Source: Prostheceraeus crozeri
Taxonomy: Eukaryota > Platyhelminthes > Polycladida > Euryleptidae
Reading direction: 5' to 3'
DNA length: 64,000 bases
Assembly (NCBI GenBank): GCA_907163375.1
Contig: CAJQUW010013611.1
Coordinates: forward strand, 62,001-126,000
Positions 1-10,952 of the stretch are shown one piece after another. The position numbers were made by a program, and so were the translations under genes. The notes under the pieces are model-generated. The model searched no databases, was not told where the DNA came from, and worked only from the letters and a program-made list of their open reading frames with translations. Position 1 is the first letter of the stretch. The number at the start of each line of letters is the position of its first letter.

Positions 1-1558
1 AAAAGATCACTCTGAAAGCCGCAGAGTAAAACATATTTCATCGATTTGTCTTCAAGCAAGACACATGTCAATTCTATGAGACCTTGAAGAGTTTGCACTA
101 ATGCATCTCGTGTCTCGTTGGTTAATGATTTTTCGCGAATATGACCTCGACCGCCAGTCATTTCACTGAATGAATTTGCAATATTCTTCAGGTATGTCAA
201 ACTTTGGTGTTCTCTCTGAGTTATCTGCTCTCTGTCATTATCATTGAGTCGAATATGAAGGTCGGGAGATTTTACATTTAAAATTCTTAAATTCCACATT
301 CTAAGTACGGAACCAATCAATTCCGCAGTGTCATTCTTGCCCTTCAAAATAAGTGCAGCGACTACTTTTTCTGAAAATGCCTTGAGAACCAGAGGTAAAT
401 TTTGTCGTTGGATATTCGATGGAAAGCATGCCGAATAAGTCAAAGAAGTCATTTTAAAAATATCTTTTTCATCCTCGTACAAATCGACGATATCTTTCCA
501 TGCACCGACGATTTTGCGTTCACTCCCTGGTACTGTCAGAGCCAGTTGTTTTTGAGATTCTGTGATCCAATTATTGCCTATGTTCTTTATCAGATGTGTC
601 GGATCAAAGAGAAGATATAATTGAACATTATCATCAGTCGGGTGCCTAACCTTCCAGAATGAATTTGGATCACAAGGGAAATTCTCATGTAATAATTTGT
701 AGCATTTCCGATTTGTTGCGTGACATATCAAAGCTTTAGTTAGTCCACCACATTCTGAAACGCATTTTATCAAAGCTATCAATTGTGAGTATAAAAATTC
801 AGCCTTCAAGGTGAAAACAGGTATCAGTCTTACTACTGAAGACTTTCCTCCCATCAAAGGTCTTATCATAAAAACGAGGATTGTCCTGGCAGTCTTTGAT
901 TGGTCGTCTTCGGAATACTCGATCAGATGGTTTCCACGTAAACGAATTGAAGGCTTCACATATATCTCGTCGAATATGATCACACAAACCTTTTGCATGC
1001 CACGCAACTCAGAGAAGAGGATGTTGACAGTATCACGAGCGTCATCGGTGATCCAATCCCAGATGGAGATCCTAACTTCTTTTTCAAAGTATCGGGATGC
1101 GGAAGATGCAGGTATTGCCTTAATGTTGAATATGTTGCACGACTACCAAGAAATAGCTGAGTTGCAATCGTCGTGGTAGAGGAGGAATATCGATAAGCAT
1201 TGAAAGACGAATTTGATAGCTGCTCAATTAGGAAATGTAGATGTAGTTAATCATTTTCGAAACAGTTCTTATGTTGAAGAACGAAATGCCTAGCTTTATC
1301 GCTGCATGAGGTGACATGATTTTTTGTACGATTAATTATTGCTTCCAGCTCAGACCATCTTTCAAGATGTCGTTGGAAACCAAGTAGATCACGAATATTC
1401 ACAGATACTCTGCATGATTTCACAGAAACGTTAATAAATTTGTCAACTTTTATAGAAAATTGTATAAATTCATCATCAATCAGTCGAAACACTTGGATGC
1501 ATTCGTCAGAAACTTTGACAAGCAACTCATCATCAAAAGGCCAGATAGTTGCAGTCAT
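1..1558 (-). pseudogene. P-element-like transposase core
   Basis: Reading the minus strand gives stretches typical of P/THAP9 transposases: STLRQYLHLPHPDTLKKKLG (about 1060-1130), then in another frame VCVIIFDEIYVKPS, KTARTILVFMIRPLMGGK, LIPVFTLKAEFLYSQ and LLFDPTHLIKNIGNNW (about 600). The D in FDEIYVKP and the D in LFDPTHL correspond to conserved acidic positions of the RNase H-like fold. From about 1030 down to base 1 I found no stop, so the C-terminal half is well preserved and continues past the edge. The segment 1247-1558 is a charged linker, probably coiled coil. Confidence 0.75.
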
Positions 1559-1672
1559 TTCGATGAATCCCTTAATGCGATCGCGCTTCTCGAATGTATC
1601 AAGCTGGATGCTCTTACTTCAATCGAAATTTTCCGCTCATGAATTTCACGTGATTTATTGTGCGTTATTTCT

Positions 1673-1927
1673 TTATTGCCACTGAACATGCTTGGTGGAT
1701 CCCTTGGTCTTGAAAAATCGTCCCTTTCTTGTCATGGAAATTCCTCCTGACGGCCAATGTTTGCGGCAGATTCGAGTATTTTTCGTTACCGTCAAAGCAG
1801 TAGGAATAGAATTAATCCAACGTCTTCTTTCAAGCGATTTTTCTGGCAGGTGATACACTGGGGCATAAGGCATGCCATTCGATTTATAATTCGTTTTGCA
1901 ACCGTGAGCACTGCATTTATTCACCAT
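1673..1927 (-). pseudogene. THAP zinc-finger domain of P-like transposase
   Basis: Translation from the methionine at 1927 begins MVNKCSAHGC and shows the C2CH layout of a THAP domain: CSAHGC gives the first two cysteines, then about 45 residues with VYHLPEKSLERRRW, then ICRKHWP supplying the last Cys and His. THAP domains bind DNA; in P-element transposase they recognise the transposon ends. An open frame extends upstream to 2083, but the THAP Met is the conserved start. After the domain the frame ends at 1673. Confidence 0.8.
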
Positions 1928-2099
1928 CATGGATGAATGAAGCAACTTAAACAACGCAAGATAAATTTGAAAAGTACTGATTGCTTTAGCATAAGCTATA
2001 TAGTAGATCATGTGAATGCTCCTATCTCTGTAACAGGCCTTCGAAGCTCTCCCACAGAAAGCGTCATTCTGCCTCCTGTACAATTATAGATATCTAGAC

Positions 2100-2508
2100 C
2101 TCCTTGGTTGTAAATATCTATTACGGGCCCAATGTTTAGAAACACGTTACTTTTTCATTAAAATTTATTGGCATTAAACGAGAAAGGCTGCCATTAGTCT
2201 GATTTTAATAGAGATTTTGTCCTGAATAGCTCGTTTGAATGCGTAAGATTTTTTCGATAGTGCATGCTGATGCAGAAACCTATAACACTATGGTTGAATT
2301 CTGTGACGATTTAACTACACTGTTTAATTACTACACTGTTGTGTGATTTAATGTACACTCGTACATTGAATCTATGGACGAGGACTTTCTTTGTGTAAAG
2401 CCAAATATCGTTGATATATTATTTATATCATATTATTTTTTATTTCAAGAAAAAAGGGTTTTACAAAAGGATGAACATTACAAGTAATAAAAAGTTCATA
2501 AAAAAGTC
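2100..2508. other. Non-coding gap: LINE A 3' flank and R1 repeat copy
   Basis: No gene seen. The stretch about 2335-2400 resembles 15395-15470 (GGACTTTCT followed by GTGTAAAG), a copy of dispersed repeat R1. The AT-rich bases 2411-2508 directly follow the LINE A stop codon and may be its 3' UTR. Confidence 0.4.
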
Positions 2509-2825
2509 CTATTTCCCTGCGCCTAGCAAACAGGCAGCATTCCCTCGCTGGATGTTGAGACTAATTCTCTGCATCAGCCACGCAGCCTACCTCTCGTCTC
2601 CTGTTGTCATTGTGAGACGCCTCCCAACTGATTCCAAGGTCTTGGTCGACTCATCATCGCACCACACGTCTCAACAGCCACTGGTTCGACTACAAAGCGG
2701 TCAGCGAGAGTGATGTACTTGGCTAACTTCCTCGCTTCAGCCGCATCCGCAGCAGCTCCAGCTCCAGTGGCAGATGCCGACAAATTCGTGCGAGAGAACG
2801 TGTCGGAACATGTGGCATCCCATAC
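2509..2825 (-). pseudogene. LINE A C-terminus: RLE nuclease end
   Basis: Minus-strand reading from the hAT junction gives VWDATCSDTFSRTNL, then AGAAADAAEARKLAKY, RFVVEPVAVETCG and, near the stop at 2509-2511, LMQRISLNIQRGNAACLLG. These match my memory of the conserved tail of RLE LINE proteins (VWDATC...ADAAE.RK...VP.AVET...QR.SLAIQRGNAASVLG). A frame change near VETCG and an internal TAG in the GDER*AAW region disable it. This fragment is GC-richer than its surroundings, as expected of old coding DNA. Confidence 0.8.
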
Positions 2826-3285
2826 CTGGGTTTTTTTAATTTTTCAGTACGCTCTTAACTCAAATCGGCTTATAGAGGAGGCCGGAGGAATATGAGTATC
2901 AGAGCAATATGAGCAGTTTTCACTATTTTTGCTGTAACAGATCTACATGTAATACTCAACATACTTCAAAAACGATAAAAAGGTAGCTCTTAACATCTTC
3001 TCTAAGTGTGTCTCACGGCTTTGTATTAGAGAACATCGGACACACCGACACACGCGTGCTCGTAATACTTCGTCCAATCGCACGCGCTTTTGTCATCACC
3101 GTAGTAACGACAATGAAATGCAGCGTTCATTTGTCTAAGGTCGTCACTCAGTGGAGATTTGCTATTCGAAACGTCGACAAGTGAGGTAAGTTAGTCTATA
3201 TTACGGATCTAATTCACATTTTAACGTAGGGAATAACATAATGAAGTAAACAAAAGTCATTCTTCTGTTTATCTAGATTTCGGAA

Positions 3286-5672
3286 ATGGCAGCTCGTGGT
3301 GATGGAGACGAACCGCCGAAAAAGCACTCGAAACAGGCGAAACTTGATTCATTTATTAGACAGATCACGTCGGCGCCTGGCCCAAGTCGACAAGAAAGTG
3401 CAGCAACAGATAATGATGAGCAGAAGTAGTGCCAGAAGCTGAAAATGCGCAAGCAAGCAGCTGCAGCAGAACAAGATGAATCAGCAGACTCAATGCGCAA
3501 GTTCGATCCGAGTAGGCTTCGTCAGTTTCCGTGGCTGCGTTATGATCATAAGACCGGTGCTTGGTGTGAGGTGAGGTTTATTTTGGGGGTAATTCTTTGT
3601 AAGGTGTGTTTCACTAAACGGCTCTATTATAAATTTTGTAGACTTGCCGTGAGGCGAAAATACCTGTTTCGTGGGCAAACTATTATACGCCTGGCAAAAG
3701 TGGATGGCGCAAAAGTGACATGTCCCAGCATCAAAATTCAGAAAAGCACAAAGCTGCACTGTTGCGGCCGAAACGAAAAATTCAAGCCGCCGTGAGACAT
3801 CAAGTCGAAACCGCGAACACTGAAATCTAATGTAAGTTTCGCATCGATTTAATGTTGTAAAAATGGAATTGATCCTTTCGACTTCAATAATTGCAGCTCT
3901 CATGGCGAATGTTTTGTACACAGTTCAAAACGAAAGACTAAACATGAGCGTTTGGCATGAACATGAGTTGGTCGACTATCACCTTCAGCAGCACTCGGCC
4001 TCTCTCACCCCAGCGCCTCGTTCCAATCAGGCCACATATCAAATGCTCAGGGCACTGAACGACGCGACGACCGACACAGATAGACAAGAATTAGTGAACG
4101 CTCCTGGATTCGGAATTCAGGTATCTATATTAACAAACGCACATTAATATAATACATAAGCATAATTATCTGCTTTTTTAGATCGATGAATCGACCGATA
4201 TCAAAAAGTCTAAATCGCTGCTTATCTACGGGAACACAGTCGATCTCGCATCTGGAAAACTGAAAACCATGTTTTGGGAACTGATTGAATTAGAAAGCGT
4301 CACTGCTGTGTGTATCAAAGAAGCAGTCGTGCACAGCTTCGAATCTCGCGGCGTAGATCTGGTGAAATGTCTCGTTTTTACATTTGACGGCGCTAACGTT
4401 ATGCTGGGAGTTGGAGGTGGAGTTGCTGCGCTTTTGAGAAAAGAGAAATGTCCACATTTGGAGCCTTTTCACTGCGTTGCTCATCAGGAATCTCTTTGTG
4501 TGAAAGACGTGTACAAAGACGACGATTTTCTGGGTGATGTCGAGAGCATGATTAGGCAGCTTATTACATACTGCAACACTTTTAAACTCCGAATAGCTGT
4601 TTCGAAACTAGCAGAGGAATTGAATCTCGAATTTTTACGAGCTGAGCATATTTTTGATATTCGTTTTCTGTCACGTGGACAGGTTGTGAGCAAAGTTTTC
4701 CGTAATTTACCGGCCATGCTTGCGCATTTCAAAACTCTGACTACTCGTGTCAAAGATCGACAGGGGAAAAATCTAGAAACTCATCGGAACTTCTCAATTT
4801 CTGTATGCTACTGCTTATCTCAATGATCTTCTTGAGCGCTTGAACAGTTTAAATCGTACTCTACAGAAACAGGGACTGCATCCATTCGAGGCGCGTCGAT
4901 CGGCGTTGGCTCTGCGTGACGAACTGAGAGACACCTACCTATCAGAAAAAGGAATGCCGAAGACAAAATCGGTCGAAATGCTCGAAACGTGGTTGGCTGA
5001 AAGGAAAGTTTCTTTTTCTGATCCTGAAAACGTCGATACTGCGAGTACGATCGTAGAGATGCGAGGTTTTGCAGAAAAAGTTATTCAAAATCTTACAGAC
5101 AGATTTTCGGGCATGTCGGATGTTGTGGAGTGCGCACAAATTTTTTTGCCTAGCGAGCGAGACGAGTCCATCGAGCTGAATGAATACGGGAATGAACAGA
5201 TTCAGAAACTGAAAGCTATTTATGCGGAGAAATTGCTTAGTGCTGAGAACTTGACCACTGAATGGACGGGATTCAAATACACATTTCTGAAGCATGCAAA
5301 AGACGAAAACTGGCGCAGTACGGTGGCGAAATTACTGAGCCGTGCAGAGGAGTACCCCAATATTTCGATTATCGGAAACGCAGTATTGCTATTTTGTGCT
5401 GAAATGCGACTGTTGAGCGCGACTTTTCGCTTATGACGCGCCTGAAAACGAAAGTGCGCAACAAATTATAGGTCGTGACCGTAGACACATTGATGCGTTT
5501 GCGATTGAACACTAGAAAGTGGAATCAATACGACTATCATAGTGCATTTGAAAAATGGTCAAGAGGTAAAACACGGCGCCGATCCATTTCGCAAGCTTTC
5601 ACCCGCATCAGCTCACTTGCGGATGTCGGCGACGAAGAAGGAGCGCGCTTGATGTGGGGACAAGAAATTTGA
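3286..5672 (+). pseudogene. hAT transposase, KIAA1586/ZNF862-like, with introns
   Basis: The ATG at 3286 starts MAARGDGDEPPKKHSKQAKL. Probable introns are 3186-3276 (5' UTR), 3571-3641, 3832-3896 and 4121-4181, all GT...AG. An N-terminal finger-like part (FPWLRYDHKTGAWC...CREAKIPVSW) leads to the catalytic region (IDESTDIKKSKSLLIYG, FTFDGANVMLGV, HCVAHQESL) and a C-terminal hAT dimerisation region (about 5380-5660, ending HSAFEKWSRGK). These parts are shared with KIAA1586-like hAT-derived proteins. Breaks: TAG at 3427, TAA at 3828, a frameshift near 4800, a frameshift near 5410 and a TAG near 5467. It is therefore a dead copy, not a domesticated gene. Confidence 0.8.
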
Positions 5673-5840
5673 CTTTTTTTTTACAAGTGTGTTTTTAATG
5701 AATAAAATATTTGATTTTGATGTTTTTCGGAACTTGTTCTTTTTGGAGTTTTGGATGAATAATAAATGTTAGGCAAATTTTTTTTGAAAGGCAAGAAGGT
5801 TCAGCACACAAAACTATTCTCTAAAACATGTGAAAAACTG

Positions 5841-5888
5841 ACATGCCAGCTGGCATGTAAATCTCAAAATCGACATGCCATGGCATGT
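5841..5888. repeat. Paired perfect palindromes near the hAT 1 right end
   Basis: ACATGCCAGCTGGCATGT (5841-5858, 18 bp) and ACATGCCATGGCATGT (5873-5888, 16 bp) are both exact palindromes, followed by another GGCATGT at 5893. They lie 24-72 bp from the transposon end. Subterminal short repeats are known binding sites for hAT transposases, so this is their likely role. Confidence 0.8.
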
Positions 5889-5912
5889 GTATGGCATGTA
5901 AAGAAAACCCAG

Positions 5913-6649
5913 TCCCATACCATGCATCTGCCTCTCATGAAAGGAAAGAGAGTTAGGCCATCTGGACGCTTGCCATCTCCGCGGTCCAATCCTGGAGCCT
6001 CAATAATGGGTGAAAAACCACATTTTGATAAGGCTCGACGCACTGTCTCATTCAGAGCTGCATGGCGTGAAGTTCTACCTGCGCTGTACCGACAAGACAA
6101 GGTGTGAATTCCAAGCTTATCGATTGTGCCTTTGCACACACAGGTAAATTCTTCACAAACTCTACTGTCGACACGCATTGCAACAGCAAACCGATAGGAT
6201 TGATTATCCAGCATTGTTCCGGTGCTGGCGATTGGGACAGCATGTAGCCAAGAGCCGCTGTAAGTCAATTGTGCTCCTAGAAGCCTTGCTCGTTCCAGGT
6301 TGTTAGCGTTGGCAAGCCATTCCTGAATTTGATTATCATATTGAGCTTTGTCCCAAACACGCTGTTGATTCCTGACATTTTCATGTGGAATATTATTCTC
6401 ACCATACTTATCCGTCCACCGATCAAGAACATTGTTGAGTCGACTGACATGAGGGGATCCGGGAATGCCTGTGAGGATTTTAATGACAAGTTGACGTGAT
6501 GAAAATGACGAGGATAAATAGGCTGGGAGAGCAATATCAGATGGTTGTCGAATTCCAAGGCCACCAGAACTTATTGGTTGCTTCGCTTGTACCCATGAGC
6601 GCTGTTCGAAATTTATGTTCATTATTTTTTCTAATCCGGATTCGATCAC
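5913..6649 (-). pseudogene. LINE A thumb, zinc knuckle and start of RLE
   Basis: The minus frame from 6649 holds SSGGLGIRQPSD, ARLLGAQLTYSGSWLHA and LDNQSYRFAVAMRV. A zinc knuckle follows (CVCKGTIDKLGIHTLSC: Cys, Cys, His, Cys), then SRHAALNETVRRAL and DRGDGKRPDGLTL...RGRCMVWD. In R2-type LINEs this knuckle precedes the nuclease, and KRPDG...VWD is the start of its active site. The frame then enters hAT 1 at 5912, which explains the odd tail in this ORF. Confidence 0.85.
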
Positions 6650-6842
6650 TGCATCCAGGCGCTTTAGTGCTTCTATTTCATCAAAGCAAGGAGCTGATCG
6701 CAGAAGGTAAGTCAGTCTCGGAATTAATAGACTGCGGCTGAGGAGAAAAATGCGACATGACTGTTGACTTCTTCCAATCGATGACAGGCCAATTTTATTA
6801 TCGCCTCCTTCTCAGTCAAAGCTCTACTGGTAGCATGAACTG
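6650..6842 (-). pseudogene. LINE A decayed stretch between RT and thumb
   Basis: About 190 bp between the RT frame and the thumb frame that lacks a long open frame. By position it should encode the end of the RT palm; frame changes have scrambled it. Confidence 0.5.
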
Positions 6843-7529
6843 TCATTGGAGATCCAAGGAAAGAAAGGTTTTCTCCAGGACATGTAATAGACGGTAGTAT
6901 AGATTCCGTATACGAATTTCTGCATCTTGGAAAGCACTATCACAAAGTCCAATGTTAATCATTTCACACTTCGATGAACTAATTTCGAGACCGATCTCCT
7001 GAAAGTCGCCAATAAGCTTTTGTATATCGGCGCAAACTGTCTTCAGTGGTTCGGCAATTGTGGCATCATCGAAGTACCACAGATTGAATGGAGATTTCAT
7101 GGCTCTCGCAATGGGATCAACGGTGAGAGAGAAGATAAGTGGTCCGGCTACATCACCTTGATGAACACCTCTCTCAGATTTAATAATATCTTCTTGGAAA
7201 AATAATGATGAAGGGGATCGATAACATTGATTTACCACTGGAAGGAGCTCAGGGGCACGGTTTGCAACAGCTTCAATCATCTTGTCTCGTCGGATCGAGT
7301 TAAATGCATTTTTGACGTCCAATTTGAAAGCTGTCAAACCTTGTGGAAGTTCAGTGGATAATAGAGAACGGAATGCATGAGCAGCTGATTCGCATCCTGA
7401 CTTAACACCGACGCCTATTTGCACGGGTTCCAATTCATTTGCCAAACGACGTGTTGACGTATTAACGGCAATTTTACATGCCATTCGTCTCAGAACGGAT
7501 CCGACTGCGATAGGTGCGAATTCCACCAC
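6843..7529 (-). pseudogene. LINE A reverse transcriptase domain
   Basis: A 228-codon minus frame contains the RT signature: FAPIAVGSVLRRMACK before motif A, motif A FKLDVKNAFNSIRRD, motif B GVHQGDVAGPLIFS and motif C WYFDDATI (the usual YxDD/FxDD aspartates are present). The catalytic aspartates are intact although the element as a whole is broken. This is the class of RT that primes on nicked target DNA. Confidence 0.9.
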
Positions 7530-8183
7530 ACCGTTTCTTTAAGGCAATTAGGCGACTTGAATAAATTAGCTCACGGCCGAAATTTGTAAGCGAACCAGAG
7601 ATAATCATGGTGCTCATTGCGAAAAGAGCAGCAAGCAATCGATTTGCGGCATCACCAACACTGTCTGCTGTTAAGTCTTTGAGATGGAGAGGCAAAAGGC
7701 CATCTAATCCGCTTCCTGAAGCACCCGCAAAAGACTTGATGGATTTCGAACATCATGGATCGTGAATTTCACACGCAAATCTCCGGTTGTATCATCAAGA
7801 TTCTGAAAGGACTCATCTTGAAAAGCTAGCGGATGTTTTATTCTCAATTCTACTTCTGTTTCCTCTGAGAAGTCTGGTACATCAGTTGAACATAGGGCGC
7901 GAATAGCGGCACTCATGTCATGGGCGGCCAGCTTCAATTGCAAAATCCTATCCAGATTTTTCGAGCTCACTTGTTTGACAAATTTTCTGCAACCATCATT
8001 CGTTGAAGTAAGGTCGGGCAGTGGTGACACTCCTGATAAAAAGTCTGCAGCTTGCTGCTTAATGCTAGCAGCAAGAGATGCCTGTCGTCCGCATTTAATG
8101 CGCGGCGGATGCTTCAAAACCATATAAGAAAACATTCCATGTCGCTTCCAGCCAGAAATCAGATGTCGAAGATAAAGCGTCAT
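7474..8183 (-). pseudogene. LINE A linker between zinc finger and RT
   Basis: Two minus frames, 7704-8183 (LKHPPRIKCGRQASLAASIK ... QLKLAAHDMSAAIRAL) and 7474-7695 (PLHLKDLTADSVGDAANRLL...), follow one another. They fill the space between N-terminal finger and RT expected in this family. The frame changes between 8095-8183 and near 7700 are disabling. Confidence 0.7.
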
Positions 8184-8679
8184 TTATTGCTTCTGCCAGA
8201 GCTGAAGCTACAGCTGGACGGGCGCCTTTCGGAATCCGCTTGAGAACTGGATATTGGCTTCTTAGCCTTACCAGAAATTTTAAGAAATCAGCCACTTCTT
8301 CACCTGAGACCTCAGAATTAACAAATGCATCAGCAGATTGTTGGTTTACAATTTGGGTTGTTTCACTGAGATCGCCAGACGGCAAAAGACAGTTTCTACA
8401 TTGCCAGTCGCTTAGTACTGTCAACTGTTGACGCGTGATTTTAGAGCAAGAAAGATGAGTCCGTCTGTTGTAATTGGAACATTGTTTACCCTGTCTTAAT
8501 ACTGATCTGGCACAATGGAGGCAGCTACGAGAAGTCAAAGTTGAGTTTGTTTCAGATGCTGCTGAATTTTCACTTATTCTGGGCTGCTCTAATCTGATGC
8601 TGTTGATATTTTCTTCCCAATTAGAAGACTCTTGTATGACTTGATCAATAATTCTTTCTAAATTGGAGATTTCTGACAT
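8095..8679 (-). pseudogene. LINE A N-terminus with PHD-like zinc finger
   Basis: The ATG at 8679 starts MSEISNLERIIDQVIQESSN. A zinc finger follows: CLHC, then KQCSNY, RTHLSC and WQCRNC, a PHD-like Cys4-His-Cys3 layout. One expected cysteine is replaced by Tyr (CSNY where CxxC is expected), so one zinc site is probably lost. LINE N-terminal fingers help target or RNA binding. The opening resembles that of LINE B (MADGISEESSNLDKVINDVI), suggesting shared ancestry of the N-termini. Confidence 0.75.
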
Positions 8680-9180
8680 CGCCTGCTACCCCACTCACGT
8701 AGTTCACTATATCATGGATAGAAATGTTATGCAGTTATTGAATGTCATAAGATCGATTCATAAGTAATTCAAATTCGGAAAACAGTAATCTGATTTCATC
8801 CATCAAAGATGCGTTTTGAGTGCCAGATCGAGAACTTCGTCTTTCACACATTCTATGCGAAGTGTAAGCAATATTATTCGTTGATACATTATAATTTATT
8901 TCATTCACTCCAGTACTTTATCCTCTTTTCCTGGATACATTCTAGCTAGCAAAAGAACTGGCGATTTCTATGAAAATCTATATTTCTATAACACTGATTT
9001 AATGTGTACAGTACTGCCCTGCACCCATTATTGTTCGTGAAATAAATTATGCTAAACCACAGATATTTTATTAAACTTTATATTTAGAACAACAGGAAAA
9101 TAGGATGGTACAAAAGCATAAAAGTAAACGTATAAAAGAAAGTTATGAAATTATTAAAAAGACACACCTTACTAAGCCTT
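8680..9180. other. Gap between LINEs A and B, with an R1 repeat copy (minus)
   Basis: No coding sequence. Bases about 8890-9100, read on the minus strand, match 15428-15514 joined to 16437-16556, e.g. ACTGATTTAA, TTTCATAGAAATCGC-like and TTTCACGAAC words. Identity looks about 75-85%. The rest may be LINE A 5' UTR and LINE B 3' UTR. Confidence 0.5.
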
Positions 9181-9894
9181 TTACGGCAAGCCCGAAAATC
9201 TGAGTTCACCGGCTCCGATCACGCCTGCCGATCTCAGCAGGAGAGCCCTCGCGTTTGCGCGCTGTAGGGTTAGGCTAAGGCGACCAAAAATGCCTCGTTC
9301 GATGCCCTCTCGCGATGTAAGGGTGTGGAGGGATAGGTGAGATGAAATGCGCCTCAAAGTGTTCTTAGCCACATTTCCCCAGGTTCCGTACGTACTGACG
9401 GCGATTGGAGTACAACTCCAGCTCAACTGCTCACATTTGTCACTGTTGTCAGCGAACTTCCGGCTCTCAGCAGAGGCGGCTACAGATCCCACGGCAAGCC
9501 TCGCTTCCAATAATGAATTTGAATTCAGCGGATGGGTGACCGTGATATCTAAAGCCGCCGTCCTACCCAAATGCCAAGAAGGCAGGAGTATGTCGGCTGG
9601 TCTACGTTAGTCGTGGCTTTGGTCGCCTCCTTTCTCGAGCTCAGGAGACAGGTGGGCTCGCTTACAATATTTGAAGAGACAGTCTCGCAGAGAATTGTGA
9701 CGGGCGACGACACTGGGACCATACTTGCAGGTCAAGGCGTGATGCCCCAGAGAATCAAGAACTTGTGCCTTTTCTGAAGGACAAGCTGGACAAATCGCAC
9801 CACTCTCGAATAATTCTAGCCCAAGCCAAAATTTCAGCAGGATCTGCATTTCATTTGGTTCGAGATGTAGATTAAGTCCAATTGAAGGCAACAC
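9181..9894 (-). pseudogene. LINE B zinc knuckle and restriction-like endonuclease
   Basis: 9607-9894 reads CPACPSEKAQVLDSLGHHAL ending TCKYG (Cys, Cys, His, Cys knuckle), then VVARHNSLRDCL. An in-frame TAA follows SHD, then RRPADILLPSW and GRTAALDITVTHPLN. RPAD and ALDITV carry the aspartates of the PD-(D/E)xK nuclease. The end (LTLQRANARALLLR ... FSGLP, stop near 9181) matches the usual C-terminus of this family. The nuclease cuts the target strand to prime reverse transcription. Confidence 0.85.
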
Positions 9895-9932
9895 CCGTAG
9901 TCAACATGATGCATCAGAGTTGGCCATTGCAA

Positions 9933-10952
9933 TTAATCTGGCTTGATGAGCTGCGTTGATGACTCAAACAGGTTTTCAAAGTCAAACTCTTCGATGGCAG
10001 ATGACAACTTAGATTGTTGGAGAGGCTCGACGGTGAAAAGCGTGTCTGTGGATAAACGTTTATCACGATGCACATTCTCATTGTATAGTGAAATGACTTC
10101 ATTCAAGTCTGATGACATTGAGCGTATTTCGCTATGATTGAACATTTCTCGGGCTGCACTGAAGGAAGCTAAGTAGCACGCTGCTGCATGACGAGAAAGC
10201 GATCGTAATCCAAGTCCACCAAATTTCATACTCAACTGAGATTGAGTCCACGCACTTTCAGTGAGTTGAAGGCCTGCCGATTCCTCCAGACACTGTCGAA
10301 TGTTCTCATCAAATTTTCGCAAGGATTCCTTGGAGACAGCAGGAGGAGTGCTGCGAGCTATATGAGCTAGCTTGCAGAAGGAGCCACAATTTCGGAGTAA
10401 TAGCAGGGCTACTTGTGGATCTTCAAGCTTTGGAAAAGTAATAAGGAGGTCATTTGCTTTTTCAATTCGATGAATAATAAAGTCATTACAAAATTCAACG
10501 TTGCCAATTGGAGCGCCGAGAAGCTCAAAATTTGGTAAGGCTGACCTTTGAGTGTCATTTGGAAACATTTGTAAATTACATTGTGAATACAATTCACATT
10601 TTCTATAATTGACATGAAGCCCAAGCCAAGCAGACGAATCCTCAATTAACTGCAATATCCTTAGGATATCATTCCTTGTGCCACATAAGATTCCGTCATC
10701 TAAATACCAATAATGGAGCAAAAGATTGGGCATTTCTTCTGCGATATGCAGGACCAGCTGGTGAGGAGCAATCGAAAATATCATCGGACCGAGTGGGTCA
10801 CCCTGTTGTACTCCAATTTCAGATTTAAGCTTGCCAAGAGGGTGGTACAGGAAAGGATGTTGACTGTAGCACACTTTGAGATATGGCATTAAACCTGGGA
10901 AGCTCTTTTTGCATTCATCAAAAAGAAGCTGTCTTGAGACTGTTAAAGGCAT
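9933..10952 (-). pseudogene. LINE B reverse transcriptase, motifs B and C and thumb
   Basis: A 339-residue minus frame contains KLKSEIGVQQGDPLGPMIFS (motif B), LLHYWYLDDGILCGT (motif C, YLDD aspartates present) and LGLHVNYRKCEL (motif D region). The thumb part MKFGGLGLRSLSRHAAACYL is typical of this superfamily. Motif A lies in the next frame upstream (about 10930-10960). Confidence 0.9.

Larger units (their letters stand above)
1..1927 (-). mobile_element. P-element-like DNA transposon, broken, cut off by window edge
   Basis: On the minus strand a THAP domain (1673-1927) is followed by a linker (1247-1558) and a P-element/THAP9-type transposase core that reads to base 1. The order THAP, linker, RNase H-like catalytic region is that of the P superfamily. 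The left end lies outside the window and no terminal inverted repeat was seen upstream of the THAP start. At least two lesions break the reading frame: an in-frame TAA at about 1247 and a frameshift near 1030-1060. A domesticated THAP9-like gene is less likely because of the breaks. Confidence 0.8.
2826..5912 (+). mobile_element. hAT element 1, nested in LINE A, with 8-bp TSD TCCCATAC
   Basis: The ends read CTGGGTTTT... and ...AAAACCCAG, and TCCCATAC flanks both sides exactly (2818-2825 and 5913-5920). An 8-bp duplication with short inverted ends is the hAT signature. The interior encodes a hAT transposase on the plus strand. Palindromic ACATGCC/GGCATGT motifs cluster just inside the right end, a possible subterminal transposase-binding array. 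The polyadenylation signal AATAAA lies at 5701. Confidence 0.9.
2509..8679 (-). mobile_element. LINE A: non-LTR retrotransposon with restriction-like endonuclease, split by a hAT insertion
   Basis: The minus strand carries, in order, an N-terminal PHD-like zinc finger (8095-8679), a linker (7474-8183), a reverse transcriptase (6843-7529), a thumb/zinc knuckle (5913-6649) and a restriction-like endonuclease (RLE) C-terminus (2509-2825). A single RT ORF with a C-terminal PD-(D/E)xK nuclease is the plan of the R2/NeSL/Utopia-type LINEs, which cut target DNA with the RLE and copy their RNA at the nick. Several frame changes make it dead. The hAT at 2826-5912 sits inside the RLE: removing it and one target duplication rejoins the codons MVWD and ATC in frame. 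Confidence 0.85.

Noticed and set aside
811-1179. 122-codon plus-strand ORF
   Set aside because: It is a shadow of the minus-strand P-like transposase core, which shows family motifs.
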